A stretch of 64,000 bases of DNA, from contig QXEO01001034.1 of the NCBI GenBank assembly GCA_007115705.1, forward strand, positions 1,550,001 to 1,614,000, written 5' to 3'. The DNA comes from Dactylis glomerata. Lineage: Eukaryota > Streptophyta > Magnoliopsida > Poales > Poaceae. Positions 33,639 through 45,924 of the stretch are shown here, piece after piece (within the stretch, counting starts at the first letter, position 1; every line of letters starts with the position of its first letter). Under the pieces are notes generated by a model. That model made no database searches. It was not told the DNA's origin and saw only the letters and a program-made list of their open reading frames with translations. A program made the position numbers and the translations under genes.

Positions 33639-34241
33639 GTAGCCCCCGAAATTCTACTAGAATTGCAGATTCGGGTTGAATCTCAGATCTTCAAATCTTC
33701 AACTTGATCAATACTTTTTCTTCATATCTTCAAATCTTCGACTTGGTCTTTCGACTTATCTTTTATTATAAAGTCTCGCAAGGGGTTTTGATGAACAAGC
33801 CTGACAACTCTGACGGATCAAGAGGCCAGTTAATTGCCGGAACAGATACTTGTCACCTACTTCAAATTCAAGTTTTGTCGCGATGACGCAACTCGAGAAT
33901 CATATGTCGCAGCCTTGTTTGACTATTTCAATGTGCAAAATATTCGGGTTATTCAACCTTGATTGATAAAAATTCCCTCCCGATGGTAGTAATGATGCTT
34001 CCAAGTCTTCTTTCGTCTTTTGTTTTGGCTCCATTATTCATAAAAAACATCGTCGGGTGCGCGCCCAGCGCTCCCGATGGGAGTAGCCCCCGAGGCTATA
34101 GTCGAAAAAATCTTATTTCGAGTATAGGCTCAAAGACATTGTGCCTACTTACATTTCATCAGATCGTAGCTTCACTTAATAATATCGTCGGGTGCGCGCT
34201 CAGCGCTTCCGATGGTAGTAGCCCCCGAGGCTATAGTTGAA
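33639..34241 (-). repeat. Element D polypurine tract and repeated PPT-like units
   Basis: The sequence next to the LTR reads gtagcccccgaaat, a PPT on the minus strand. Two further copies of a unit cgtcgggtgcgcgc ... gtagcccccgaggctatag start at 34051 and 34186, about 135 bp apart, giving three PPT-like tracts in 600 bp. Confidence 0.6.
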
Positions 34242-34730
34242 TATTTTCAGGTATAGACTCAAAGAATGAGTTTTTCTTCTTTGATCTCTTTGTTCCTTTC
34301 CATCAATTTTTTGTCGACTTCCTTGGTCATCATCCGTACTCAGATATGTCACATTAGACATTTTCTGAATGTTCTCCCTACTAGTGTCCACCACTGTCAC
34401 AGCCCTTACTTCTCGTTACTTGAATGTTCGTGATATCATTAATACAATTAATCTGTTCGTAATTGTGACTTGACGCTGACCGTTATCCGTGGGCAGCACG
34501 GTAATTTCGCAATATCCCTGCCCGTTAGTGGGCTACCATTTCCGCTCCTTACGCCACATCTCAGCCCACGTTCCTTCCTCGGGAAGCTATATAAGGGGGG
34601 GAGTGGGGAATTTTACTGTTTACCAGCTTCCTCACTTCTGCCGCTGCCACCATTGTTGCTAACCTTGCGCCCCTCTGAGCTCCTACATAGCCCCCCTGCG
34701 CAACCCGTAGATTTCAAGCAGAGGAACAAG
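34242..34730 (+). promoter_or_regulatory. Upstream region of the antisense gene in D
   Basis: Non-coding, leading to a likely promoter: gaagctatataagggg at 34581-34596 contains a TATA box about 140 bp before the start codon at 34731. No other gene. Confidence 0.5.
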
Positions 34731-37445
34731 ATGGGCAAGAGCAACACTGCCAACTCCGCAACCAGCTGGGTGCCTTCTGATTTCAAGCAGAAGGATCCGG
34801 AGAAAGCCCAAGCCGATGACCTCATCTCCGACGACGATCAAGTCATCTTCCCTAGCACCGAGCGCATCCCCAAGCCCCCGAGCGGCTTCCGGGTGATTTT
34901 TTTGCTTTTCTCTTGCACGGTCTTTCTCTCCCTGCCCACGAGTTCCTTCGTGGGCTTCTTTTCGTGTACGGTGTGCAGCTTCACTAGCTTACACCAAACT
35001 CGATTCTCCACATTGCTTGTTGTATTACCCTTTGCGAGTCGTTTCTGGGGATCGAACCCCATTTTCTTCTCTGGAAATTCCTCTTTCGGCTCCGCCCCAG
35101 TGTCGCTTTATCAAAGAAGCCTAAACTGGGCGGGGCTGTTGTTTCTATCCGTGCTAAATCTCAGTACCTAGAGTTTTCCATGGCTGCCTCAGTACAAGGT
35201 TGGAAGAAGAAATGGTTTTATATCAAAGACCGGAAGGTCTCTTCCTCTGACCAGTACGGCATTGCCCCTTTTGATGCCTCCAAATAAGTGAAGAAATTGG
35301 CCTCGTGGGATTCGCCTCCCATAGAAGCTGAGATGGAGGAAATCAAACCACTTCTAGCCTGCATCCAAGAGCTGAAGAGCGGTAAAGGAGGTGCGATGTC
35401 GGGTACTCAACTTATGGCGTTTTTCCTGCAACGTCGAGTTCAACCTCTGCAGCATCATCTTTCCAAACTGTGGACATTTTCTGGCTTGGGAGATTCTTCT
35501 CGAGTATCTGAAGATCTTATGGAGAAGAAGGACCTCGACAAGCGAGTGAGAGCTCTTACAACTCTCACTAAAGATCATGAAATTGCAGATTTGGCCGCTA
35601 GATACTTCGACTCCAAGCACCCCTTGCCTGCGGTATGTTTGCTGTCTTTATTCACCTTCTTTTATCTTATCACTGTTTTTCTTATAATTGTCGGCTTGTT
35701 TTCCTTTCAGGATCATCAGTCCCTTGCATCTCGCCCTCCTCTTCCAGAGGGAGGGGCCCTTCAGGATGTGCCCATTTGTGCTGCCTCCGAAGCCCCCGAG
35801 GCTAAGGACAGCCAAGAAGGAGACGAAGCCGAAGATTCGTTGGAAGGGACCAGTTCGACTACGTCGCCTCCTCCTGCACTTTCCGAAGACCTTGGTCTTG
35901 ATAAGAAGAGGAAGCATGTGACGAAGCTCCTTTCTTCGAGTACTTCGGCGCACAAGAATGTGATCGGGGAGACCTTTGTGCTAGAGGAAGAAGTAGAGCT
36001 TTTTGACCTCTTGGACTCGTGAGTGTTTTGCTGGTTTTATCTTATACTCTTTTTTCTGTCGACTTGGATAGAGTACTCTACCTTTTGCTTCCTTTTCAGT
36101 GACGAGGAGGACCCGAAGAAATTTGCTGCTACTGCCCCTGTTACTGATACTCCTGTTATCGACGAACCACCTTCACAAGAGGCAGCTGTGGTGCTGAAAT
36201 CACCAGAAGCTGCTGCCAAGAAAACTATTTCTCGTGCTTCCAAATGCTTGAAGAAGGCATCAGCTGCGAGTACTTCTCTTGATGCTCCTCGGCCAGCTAT
36301 TCCCGCTGATGATGTAAGTGCTTTATATTTCTGTTGTTTACTAGCTTTGAACTACTCTTCTCATACCCTCTTTTGGACAGGCTTTGCTGAAAAAGTTCAT
36401 CTCATTGGGTAATGAATGTGTCGAGTTCTTGAAAGCGGCGAGATCTTCTCATGGTAAGCTTTTTGCTATCCTGTGTATTTTATTTGCCAGCCTTGCGCTT
36501 CTGTTACTCGTTCATTGAGTTTTCTCTCACCTTCTTGTGCTGTGGACGATTTGGCGGCAGCTAATGCGCGCATTTCATCTCTGGAAGCTGAACTCGAAGC
36601 TTCCAGAAAAGCTTGGGATGCCACCACTGCTGCAAAAACCACTGCCGAGAAGTCCCATAAGTCAGCATTGGCTAGGGCGAAGAAAACAGAGAAGGCCCTT
36701 GCTGACGCTAATAAGGAGCATATACAACGGGATCAGGCTGTAACTAAACGCCTGAATAAAATATCGGCTCTTGCTGGAGGTAAATGCCATGTTGTGCCCT
36801 TCTTTGTTGAGTTGAGAAAATTCCTATACTCGCTAATTTGTGCTTTTTTTCCTGTCTTCGCCTCCTTGGTTGCTTGTAGAACATACTGGAGTGTCTTCGA
36901 AATCTCTGCAGCCGGACGATGACCCTCTGATGACCGCCGTGAACTTGCTAGAGTCAAATTGGATATCTATCCAAGAGATCTTCGAGCTGGTTAACCGCGT
37001 GCTCACGCAGATCTTCGTCGGGTTATGGCCTAAGCAGAAAGCAGACATGCCAGCTGATGATCTGAGGAAGTTTGCCAAGGTTTTCGACACCCCCGAAGAT
37101 CCGATCCTGCTGATGAAAAGCCGCTCTGTGAAGCGAGGTGCGGAGGGGGCCATTGCATTGACCTATGCGCATGGCGAGGAGGTCGACTGGGAGAAGGTGA
37201 GCTCTTCCCGTGGTCGACCTCTTTCGGAGCTGCGGAGTTTCTTCGAGAAGGCAAAGAAATATGCCCCAGGCATCGTGTCTATTGTTTCTCCTTCGGCGGC
37301 TTCGACGACCTCTTCTACGCCAGTTTCTTTGACTCCGACGACAAGTGTGTCGATGCCTCCCCCAAAACTGGGGCTACCTCTTCCATGCCTACTGCTGCTG
37401 CGGACCCTGAAGCTGAGGTGGCGTAGACTTAGCCTCCCTTTGTAA
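34731..37445 (+). pseudogene. Antisense gene of D, putative gypsy-type transposon domain protein
   Basis: Start MGKSNTANSATSWVPSDF. After IPKPPSGFRV a frameshift at a T-run (near 34897) leads to GLSLPAHEFLRGLLFVYGVQ and LTPNSILHIACCITLCESFL, which match the plant domain annotated as putative gypsy type transposon (Transposase_28). In-frame stops follow (LH*LTP and DASK*VKK). Later exons: up to 35632, 35711-36018, 36100-36313, 36381-36453, about 36541-36779 (acceptor AG lost) and from 36880, encoding acidic linkers, a coiled coil (AANARISSLEAELEA) and ELVNRVLTQIFVGLWPKQKA. A final frameshift lies near 37370. Function unknown; it travels with Tat-lineage elements. This copy is broken. Confidence 0.7.
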
Positions 37446-37589
37446 TCTTAGTTTATTCTGATGTAGTGAACTTTAGTCACATTGAGCCCGATAACTAGTC
37501 AGAGGACTTGTGCTTTTTGTAAATATTCTTCCTTTGTGAAATGTCGTGTTTAGTTTCTGAGATGCTCTCTTTTCCTTTCTTTTGGCTTC

Positions 37590-38511
37590 CAGCCTATGCA
37601 TGCTGGTGGGTCATCGGGTCACGATCAGGCTTCATCTCCTGTCAATATTTTCGACTCCGGAGCTTCTTCGCCTCCTCATCCTTCTTGTTGATGTACTGAG
37701 TATTCATTGAGGATTTCAGACCTTGAAGGCCGTTTATCCTTGATGAAGCACTAGGCACAGATGGCTATCAACAAGGCCAGCAAATCTTGCAGTTTTATGA
37801 AACAGATATCCAAACTCGAGGATAAAGTGTCGGGTCTGACGGCCCAAATTGTGCATCTTGAAGAATGCAACTCTTTTCTTGTTGGTATTGTTGAATCTGT
37901 CTGTGAGATGTTGCGATGTAAGGTTCCTTGCAACCTTCCTCTTTTTCCCTTTTACTCCATTATTAGTGGCTAATGACTTCTCATTGTCGCAGGCACTTGC
38001 TTGGACTTCATTGGTGAGACACGTCGGGTTTCTGAACGAATTGTGGATCTCGAGAAATCATCAGAGGGAGTCGAAAGTTTGTGGTCTGATCCCCGGCGCC
38101 ACCGTGCTATTGTGCTTCTTCAAGATCGTGCTCAGCACATTGGAGAAGTTGTTGATGGCTGTCGAAGATCTTTGACTACCATGTACTCTATGATGCTCCC
38201 TCGCAATCCTCTTCTTGGAAGCTTTCCACAGCTACTCGATGCTTTTAGATCGACTGATAGAGCTCAACTTAGTGGCTGGTGCCAATTTTGCTCTTGGTTG
38301 GATACGTAAGTGGCATCCAAGGCTTAATTATAGTTCCATGTCACTAAGTATGCCTCCAGGGGGAGCTAGGTTGCGAGTCCATATGGATGCTACTCTTCAA
38401 CCAGCAAGGAGGCTCATAGCTAGGTTACTTCAAGAGGATGCCACGTTTTTCCACGAGCATCATTATTTAGATCCTTTGGGCGTAGATGATTCTGATCAGC
38501 CACAGCTGTGA
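37590..38511 (+). pseudogene. Second block of the D antisense gene
   Basis: Exon-like pieces: ISKLEDKVSGLTAQIVHLEE (coiled coil), a donor near 37920, an acceptor gtcgcag at 37992, then CLDFIGETRRVSERIVDLEK and SMMLPRNPLLGSFPQLL. A frameshift near 38263 is followed by VAGANFALGWIRKWHPRL and ARRLIARLLQEDATFFHEHH to the stop at 38511. Two stops interrupt the first piece. It is probably the 3' part of the gene starting at 34731 or a second accessory gene. It ends about 300 bp from the convergent gag-protease. Confidence 0.55.
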
Positions 38512-38811
38512 CATTTGTATGCTTTTGTGTGTAGAACGCGAGAGTTTTTGTTTTCTAACTCCTTTTGTTAGAAATTTTATTCTTAGAGCGTTTTACCTTT
38601 GTAGATTTCGTTGCGTTTGCCGCAATTTTTGCTTAAAGACGCGTAAACTCGAATAGGAGGAACTTTTGTCTTTATTTATACTAAAAATGTAAGATACATA
38701 GGGTGACCCAAGAGATCCGGCCTGTGACTTGTGTTCTGGATCTAGAGGGCATTGCCCTGGAATAACTCGTGGCTTTTACAGCCTTACTCTACTTTTTGTT
38801 CGTCTTGTCAC
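38512..38811. other. Spacer between convergent D genes
   Basis: Non-coding 300 bp holding the 3' ends of two converging transcription units. No further feature is seen. Confidence 0.5.
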
Positions 38812-41450
38812 CTATGTCGCCTGAGTCTTCTCTTCTTCTCCTGTAGGTTTCTCTAGTTCTGACAGCTGTACCCGCGGTTTCTTCACTTCTGGCTTTGCTG
38901 GGTGTCCTTCGAGTTGCTGTGTAACTCCTGTAGTCGCAGTTTTTGCTTTGTAGTTGGGTTCTTCGTAGCTTGCCATCATGCCGAAGTTTTGGGCCATCTT
39001 GTGAAATTCCTTGTCGCATAGATCTGATAGTTCGAAGCTTCCTTTGACTGTAATAATTCCATTGGGTCCTGGCATTTTTAGTACCAGGTATGTGTAGTGA
39101 GGTACTGCCATGAATCGCGAAAACGCGGGTCGCCCAAGGATTACATGGTATTGTGATGGCCAGTCCATGACTTCGAAGTCGAGTTTCTCTCTTCTATAGT
39201 TTTGCCGATTTCCGAAGCAAACGTTGAGTGCTATTTGACCAAGTGGATAGTTAGCGCTTCCTGGGACTATTCCATGAAAGGAACAGTCAGTTGGTTTCAG
39301 GAATTCCAATGAGATGTGCATTGCTCGTAGGGTTTTTGCATATATGAGATTTATGCCACTTCCTGCATCCATGAATACTCTGTCGACATCATACGTCCCA
39401 ATTTGGGCTTTGAGTACCAAAGGTGCATTTCCTGGCCGAGGTACTGTTATTGGGTGGTCATCTCTGCTGAATTCTATGGGTTGCTCTGACCAGTGTAGAT
39501 ATTCCGTTGTTGCTGGGGGCGAAGTTATTGCGAAGTTAACTTGTCGAGTTATGCTTTTCTCCTCTTTGTTCGACTTGGGCACCGACTGTATCATTGCTAT
39601 GATGTGCCCTTTAGATGGAACATATCCTTCGTCATCATCGCGTCCCTGGTTTGGCTGACCTTGACCCTTAGGAACTCCATTGTTTCCTTGTTGATTTACA
39701 GGTGTGTTGCTTGTGTTTCTTTCGTATCCCTGCCATTTTGCTTCAGCTTGCTTGTTTAGTGTTGCTTCCTGTAGTTTCAAGAACGTAGTGCAATCTTTCA
39801 TCGCGTGCCTCGATACTCATTTCCCATCGACAAACGTGGAGTGTATATGACATGGTCCGTTTAGCATATCCTCTGGCGATGGGTTGTACTCTCTAGATTC
39901 TCTTGTCTGAAACTTTTTGTAGTCTTCTTTTCCATAGCTACGATATCCCAAGCTTTTACGATCGTTCCCTTGGTAGTTATTATCCTTGTACCCTGCAGCT
40001 ACTTGGCTGTGAGAGCCATAGTTATCGTAATTGTGGGATCTCCTCCTTTGGCCTCCATATCTGTTTCCTCTATCATCCTCTGGCGATCGTGTCCGTTTGT
40101 TGTTGCACGCATCTTCTCCATCTGCAAATCTGTTTGCTATATCCATTAAATCTGATACTGTTTTTGGCTTGATTCTGCCCATTTCTTCGACTAGGTCTCC
40201 TTGCCTTAACCCAACTATGAATGCATCTATTGCTCTTTCGTCTGAAACTTCAACTGCCGAATTTTTGATGATGCTCCATCTTTGGATATATGCCCTTAAT
40301 GTCTCACCGCGTTGCTGTACGCAGGCTTTGACTTCTTCTATGGATGCTGGCCGCTTATATGTCGACTTGAAGTTGCTCGTAAATGGTTTTGTGAGCTCCT
40401 CCCATCTTCCGATTGTTTCTTTTCCTAGTTTGCTCAACCATGACCTTGCTGCACCAGTGAGGTGTAGTTGCAAACTTTGCATTGCTGTTTCCCTAGTTCC
40501 TCCCAGTAATTTTACTGCTTGTAGGTAGTCTGAAAGCCATGACTGTGGCTCCTGAGATCCATCATACTTTTGTTGATCATGGGGTAGTTTGAAACCTTTG
40601 GGTACTGGTGTGATGCGAACCCTATGGGTAAAGCATGGCGCTCCCATCTCCTTTTTGTCATCTTCGTAGTCATATGCTTTGTTGGGGGTTCTGGATCGTC
40701 GGGTTCCTTTATACTTTGGACTATTGTGCTGCCCTGGTGATGGCGTTCTAGATCGTCGACTTCCGCTTCTATGCCGAGGACTGTTGTGATGGCATGGTGA
40801 TCTTGGTTTGTGGATTCCTTTGTTGCGGTATGCCTCCTCCTCTTTTGCTGATAACTTGTTGCCTACCATCTTTAATCCCTGCAGTGCTGCCCGATGCATA
40901 TGTTCCCTTGGATCTCCTGGACTTGGTCGCGTTGTGTGCAAGTATGCTTGAGCTGCCACCAGCGCTGCTTCGGGTGTCTTTGGTATAATGTTCCCTTGCT
41001 CGTCGACTGATAAGAAAGATGAGTCGAGGTTTTTGGAGAGACTTTGCCTATCTGAATATTCGAGGTTCTCGTACCTTGATCTGTGCCGACGATGTCTTTT
41101 GCCATTTGTTTATGATGCGTCGCTACGTGCTCTGCAAGCAGCGTCACTTGCTGCAATGGCTGAGTCTTTTCTCTTCTGTACTTCAATTCTTTCTTTCGCT
41201 AGTAGCTTTGACTGTTATCTTAGGGCATAGTGGTACCCCAAAAGCATATTTTTGCTAGCATTATTTGGTATTGGCGTGCAGTGCTCCACATCTGTTTTGA
41301 TTATCCTCCATTCATCGACTGATAGTCGAACTTTTTCCTGGTTTACCAGGGAGTCCGCGGTTTCTCCTTCTGCCAGGTGGTTTGCCCCCTATTTATGTTT
41401 GCTGGGTTGAGCACTGGATTGTTGTTTTCATCGAGCTCCTCTGAGTTGTC
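38812..41450 (-). pseudogene. Element D gag (C-terminal part) and protease
   Basis: Minus-strand frame with stops at 41215-41217, 41110-41112 and 39817-39819. Between them the gag core is clear: LHLTGAARSWLSKLGKETIG, RWEELTKPFTSNFKSTY, ETLRAYIQRWSIIKN and DAFIVGLRQGDLVEEMGR. An Arg/Ser-rich segment and a KDCTTFLKLQEATL block follow. Protease shows FMDAGSGINLIYAKTL and VILGRPAFSRFMAVPHYTYL. The gag type is that of the Tat lineage. The ORF stops 38 residues after the last recognisable protease-region block, with no pol. The stop at 39817 lies in frame between two long open stretches. Confidence 0.8.
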
Positions 41451-42988
41451 TGATGTCTACGCACTTCTATTCTTGTAGACACTTGTTGGGCCTCCAAGTG
41501 CAGAGGTTTGTAGAACAGCAGCAAGTTTCCCTTAAGTGGATCACCCAAGGTTTATCGAACTCAGGGAGGTTAGAGGTCAAAGCTATCCCTCTCAAGCAAC
41601 CCTGCAATTACGATACAGAAAGTATCTTGTGTCCCCAACACACCCAATACACTTGTCAGATGTATAGGTGCACTAGTTCGGCGAAGAGATAGTGAAATAC
41701 AAGTGGTATGGATGATTATAAGTAGCAAACGTGATGTGAAATAAATATCGCTGAGAGCAAACAAGTAACAAAACAGCAAGTAAACGATGTGCAAAGCTTG
41801 GAAACAAGGCCTAGGGATCATACTTTCACTAGTGGACACACTCCCAACAATATAACATGACTGAACAAGTAACTTCTCTTTGCTAAGGCACTTTGAATTA
41901 CTCTCCTATTGAATAACACTAATCATTGCGTAGTGGCTACAGAAGCACCCCTTAAAGTTCATCAAGTACTTGACAAACACCACTCATAGCGATACCCAAA
42001 TCAGATCACAACTCAAGATAGAAATCATTGCAACTTAAACCAAGTACTAACACGGTGCACACACTATCACCATTACACCATGAAAGGAGGAATAGATCAC
42101 TCAAACTATCATAGCAATAATTATTCTCATAATCCACAAGAGATCACAATCGTAGCCTAAACCAAGTACCACCAAGATGCACGCACTGTCACCGTTACAC
42201 CAAGGCAGGAGGAATAGATTACTTTAATAACATCACTAGAGTACACAAAATATCTGAATAATAACATGTACTTGTTCAACATGATACAAAGCTCACGATC
42301 ACATAAAGATCACATCATGGGAGAGAGAGGTGAACCACATAGCTACCGGTAGAGCCCTCAGCCCCGGGGATGAACTACTCCCTCCTCATCATAGGAGACA
42401 ACAAGGTTGATGGAGATGGCGGTGAGGTCGATGGAGACGGCGGAGACGGCGATGGAGACCGATGGAGATGGCTCCGGGGGCACTTCCCCGTCCCGACAGG
42501 GTGCCGGAACAGAGACTTCTATCCCCCGAAATTCGTCGGTGGCGGCGGCGGAGCTACGGAACTCTTTCTGGAAATCTGATCGGGGCCTTAGGTTTTTCTC
42601 GTCAGGGGGTATATGTATGCGAAAGGGGGCTGTCAGAGGTGGAGCCACGCGGCCTCACAAGGGGGTGGCGCGGCCAGGGGCCAGGCCGCGCCGCCCCTGT
42701 GTGTGGGGGCCACGTGGCCCCCCTCCGTCAGGTCTTCGGATGTTTGGGAGCTCCCCGGTGAAATATGACTTCAGGAACTTGTTTCGTCCAATTCCGAGAA
42801 TATTTCCTGTGTATCACTTCTGAAACACAAAAACAGCAGAAAACAGGAAACTGGCACTGTGGCACTTCGTTAATAGGTTAGTTCCGGAAAATGCATAAAA
42901 GTGCCACTAAGTGTAACGAAACAATAGGCAAATGGTGTAAAACAAAGCATGGAGCATCAAAAATTATAGATACGTTTGAGACGTATCA
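41451..42988 (-). repeat. Element C 3' LTR
   Basis: Minus strand TGATACGTCTCAAACGTATC to GTAGACATCA. The GC-rich hairpin GGTGGCGCGGCC/GGCCGCGCCGCC lies at about 42664-42695. Confidence 0.93.
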
Positions 42989-45924
42989 AGCATCCCCAAG
43001 CTTAACTCCTGCTCGTCCTCGAGTAGGTGAGTGATAACAAAGAATAATTTTTGAGGTGACATGCACCTACACAATCTTGATCATATATGTAAGCATTGAT
43101 GAGCTGGGATCAATAGAACTTAAAACATGGGCATGAAAGATATAATCATGACAATAAGAACTTAGCAACCATGTTGTAAACATGCAAATGAACACAAACA
43201 AAAGATCATGATAATGAAACAATGAAAGTCAAACGTGTGTTCTAATCATAAGGAAAAACATACAAATGGTTTTCAGCTTGTCCTTCAAAGAGAGCAAAAC
43301 ATAAATGCATAGGACACCTCAAAGTTTAAGAGGGCGACTAGACACAAATAATTTAAGAGCAAGTGAAACCAACAATATGAGTCAATCAATGAACCTTGGG
43401 ACAATGCATATTACACTAAGAATGACAACTATGCTCTCTTAATGGTGCATAAAGAAAGAAGGTGGTGACTCAACATAAAAGTAAAAGAAAGGCCCTTCGC
43501 AGAGGGAAGCAGTGATTGCAAGTTTTATAACCTTCAAAAATTATGGTACTTACCGGCTTTGAGCTCTCATTGCCCCCATCATAAGCATCTTGAATGGTTA
43601 AAGTTAATGCGAGAACAATTATGATGCATATGCTTGACAAATCATAAGTTGAAAACCTCGTGTCCCGTGAATACAAGTACCCAAACCATGCTAGTTTACT
43701 TAGAGTCCCAAGCAAGGCTCTTGTCATTGTAAGTATATGCATATCATTGAGAACCGCCAATGGGGTACCTCCGTGCCCAATGACATGGAACAAGCCCACA
43801 CCAAAATGACAGGACAAGCAGACAATGAACACCTCAACATCTCTTTTATTTGCTATATTGTTTAGCTTTTTATTGTGAGATGCGTCGTCGAATGTTCACC
43901 ATGGGTATGCTGCAAATTTCCACCATGAATTATGCATGGCTTAGATTGGCGGCCCGACGTTTCCCTAACACATATAAAAACTCCATGATCCTCACAAGAT
44001 TCCCAATTCATTTCACACAGCGGGCATCCATAAACAAAAGATCACGACATCAACTCAAATAAGAAGTGCAATGTTGAAAGCTTGCCCCATGACAGCATGG
44101 CTGGGCTAGAATCCAACTTACAACTTGCAAGCATAACAACTCAACATAAAAGACCACAATGTCAAAATTTTAAGAACAGGAAAAAGTAAAGTGTGCCTTC
44201 CGGTTCGTGAGAGCTTTACTGACCGAATTTCGCATAACACTGGTAAGAGTTTAATTTGAAGAGAATACAAAAGCAAGTCAAATTTACTTGGAATAGCAAA
44301 TTGCTAGTAGGTATGTATGGTGGACACAATGGAAAACTTTGGCTTTTAGGAGTTGGATGCACGAGTAGAGATCATACTCAGTACAAGGTGAGGGCTAGCA
44401 AAAGACTGGGAGCGACCAACTAAGAGAGCAATAATGGCCATAATCATGCAAAGCGACAAAGCGACATTAAAAGAAGCATACGATGGCATCAAAAGTCAAA
44501 AACTAAATGATCATGAAGGCTAATGGCGACTTTGGAAGAGTCTAACATGTGTGAGCATGCGCCAAGTCAACCCAAATAAAGCATCAAGGAGAAAACCAAA
44601 ATAATGCTTCCATACAATAAAAACAACGCATGATTTTTTCAAAGGCTCATTAAGCAATCTCAGATATTTGAGACAAGTCATGCTACAGCAAAACCACTAA
44701 GCATACTATCAAAAAGACATCTAGCATGACATGAAAAAGCCTAAGCCGCAGTCTACACAAGCTCCTTCTTGTACCACTATTTTGCACAAAGCTTTTTCTC
44801 TTTTCCAACACCATTTGAAATTTTTATAAACACCTCTTTTGATGAAAACCAATGAAGACCAGAGGCAAAAATACACCTTGATGAAAAGATATGGCAAGAT
44901 CTGAACGCAAATCAAGGTGAAAACGAAAACCAAAAGCAGTAGCAGAAAAAGAAGAACACTCGGTGAACGATAAGAGTGAAAAACTGAGTGTTCTTAGCAA
45001 ATGAAAACGAGTTCATCTCCTCCAAAAGAAACATGATGTGATCTAACCATTTATTGCAGCAAACTAAACTAAACTAACTAAGAAAACTAAAACAACTGAC
45101 GCTCCAAGAAAAACACATAGTGCATGAAGCAATAAAAATATAGTGTCTTGAAAGGTGACCTGATTTTTGCCGATGAAGAAGGGGTGCCTCGGGGGCATCC
45201 CCAAGCTTTGACGCTTGTACTTCTAGGATATTTCTTGGGGTGATGCTTGGGCATCCCCAAGCTTGAGCTTTTGTCCATTCTTCATCTCATCTCATCATTC
45301 TCCAATCCCTACACTTGAAAACTTCCTTCATACAAAACTAAACACAATTCTATTAGCAACATTAGTGTAAGCATAAAATATATTCAACCTCTTTTAGCTT
45401 CAGGTTTCAACCCAAAACCACCACATATAAAGTATATACTACTGTAGCAACTTCCACAAGAGTTCTATGATAAAAAAGAACTCAAAAGAAAGCGATAAAG
45501 TGGCAAAAACAAATATTGGCAGAAATCTGTCAAAACTGAACAGCTGACAAAGGTCGAATTTTTGAGGGATTTTCTGTTGCTCAAATCAAAAAGTGTTCAA
45601 CTAACGAAAGTTTGGATATAACCTGGGGCATATGCACAAGAAATCGCAGGTCCAAAAGATATACAGAGAATTTATACGAATTTTTACGGTGCAGCACCGA
45701 AAACTGTTTCAGGACAGCAACATCCCCAAATCTTACCTCACTCAAATTAGAGGCTTCCCTTGGCACAACAACGAAATAAAAAGGATAAGGAGCGGTTATT
45801 ACAGCAGTAATAACTTCCAAGACTAAAATAAAAGAAAAAGTACTGAAAATAAAATATTGGGTTATCTCCCAAGAGTGCTTTTCTTTAATGCCTTTGAGCT
45901 AGGCGCAGTAATTTGCAAAGATGC
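42989..45924 (-). other. Element C polypurine tract and non-coding 3' region
   Basis: Next to the LTR is catccccaagctt (42991-43003), the PPT read backwards. The rest has no credible ORF. Motifs shared with B: gcccttcgcagaggg near 43492, the block around actcgtgcatccaac near 44350, and the doubled ggcatccccaagctt units at 45196 and 45250. The part 44090-44290 differs from B and lacks B's GGCACTCCTCC stem. Confidence 0.75.

Noticed and set aside
33959..34240. 93-residue ORF spanning the repeated cgtcgggtgcgcgc units
   Set aside because: Product of two direct repeats beside the PPT of D, with no coding signature.
42407..42823. 138-residue ORF in a GGAGATGG-rich stretch, repeated at 49480-49932
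   Set aside because: Located in the LTRs of C. Composition follows a degenerate repeat, and several frames are open at once.
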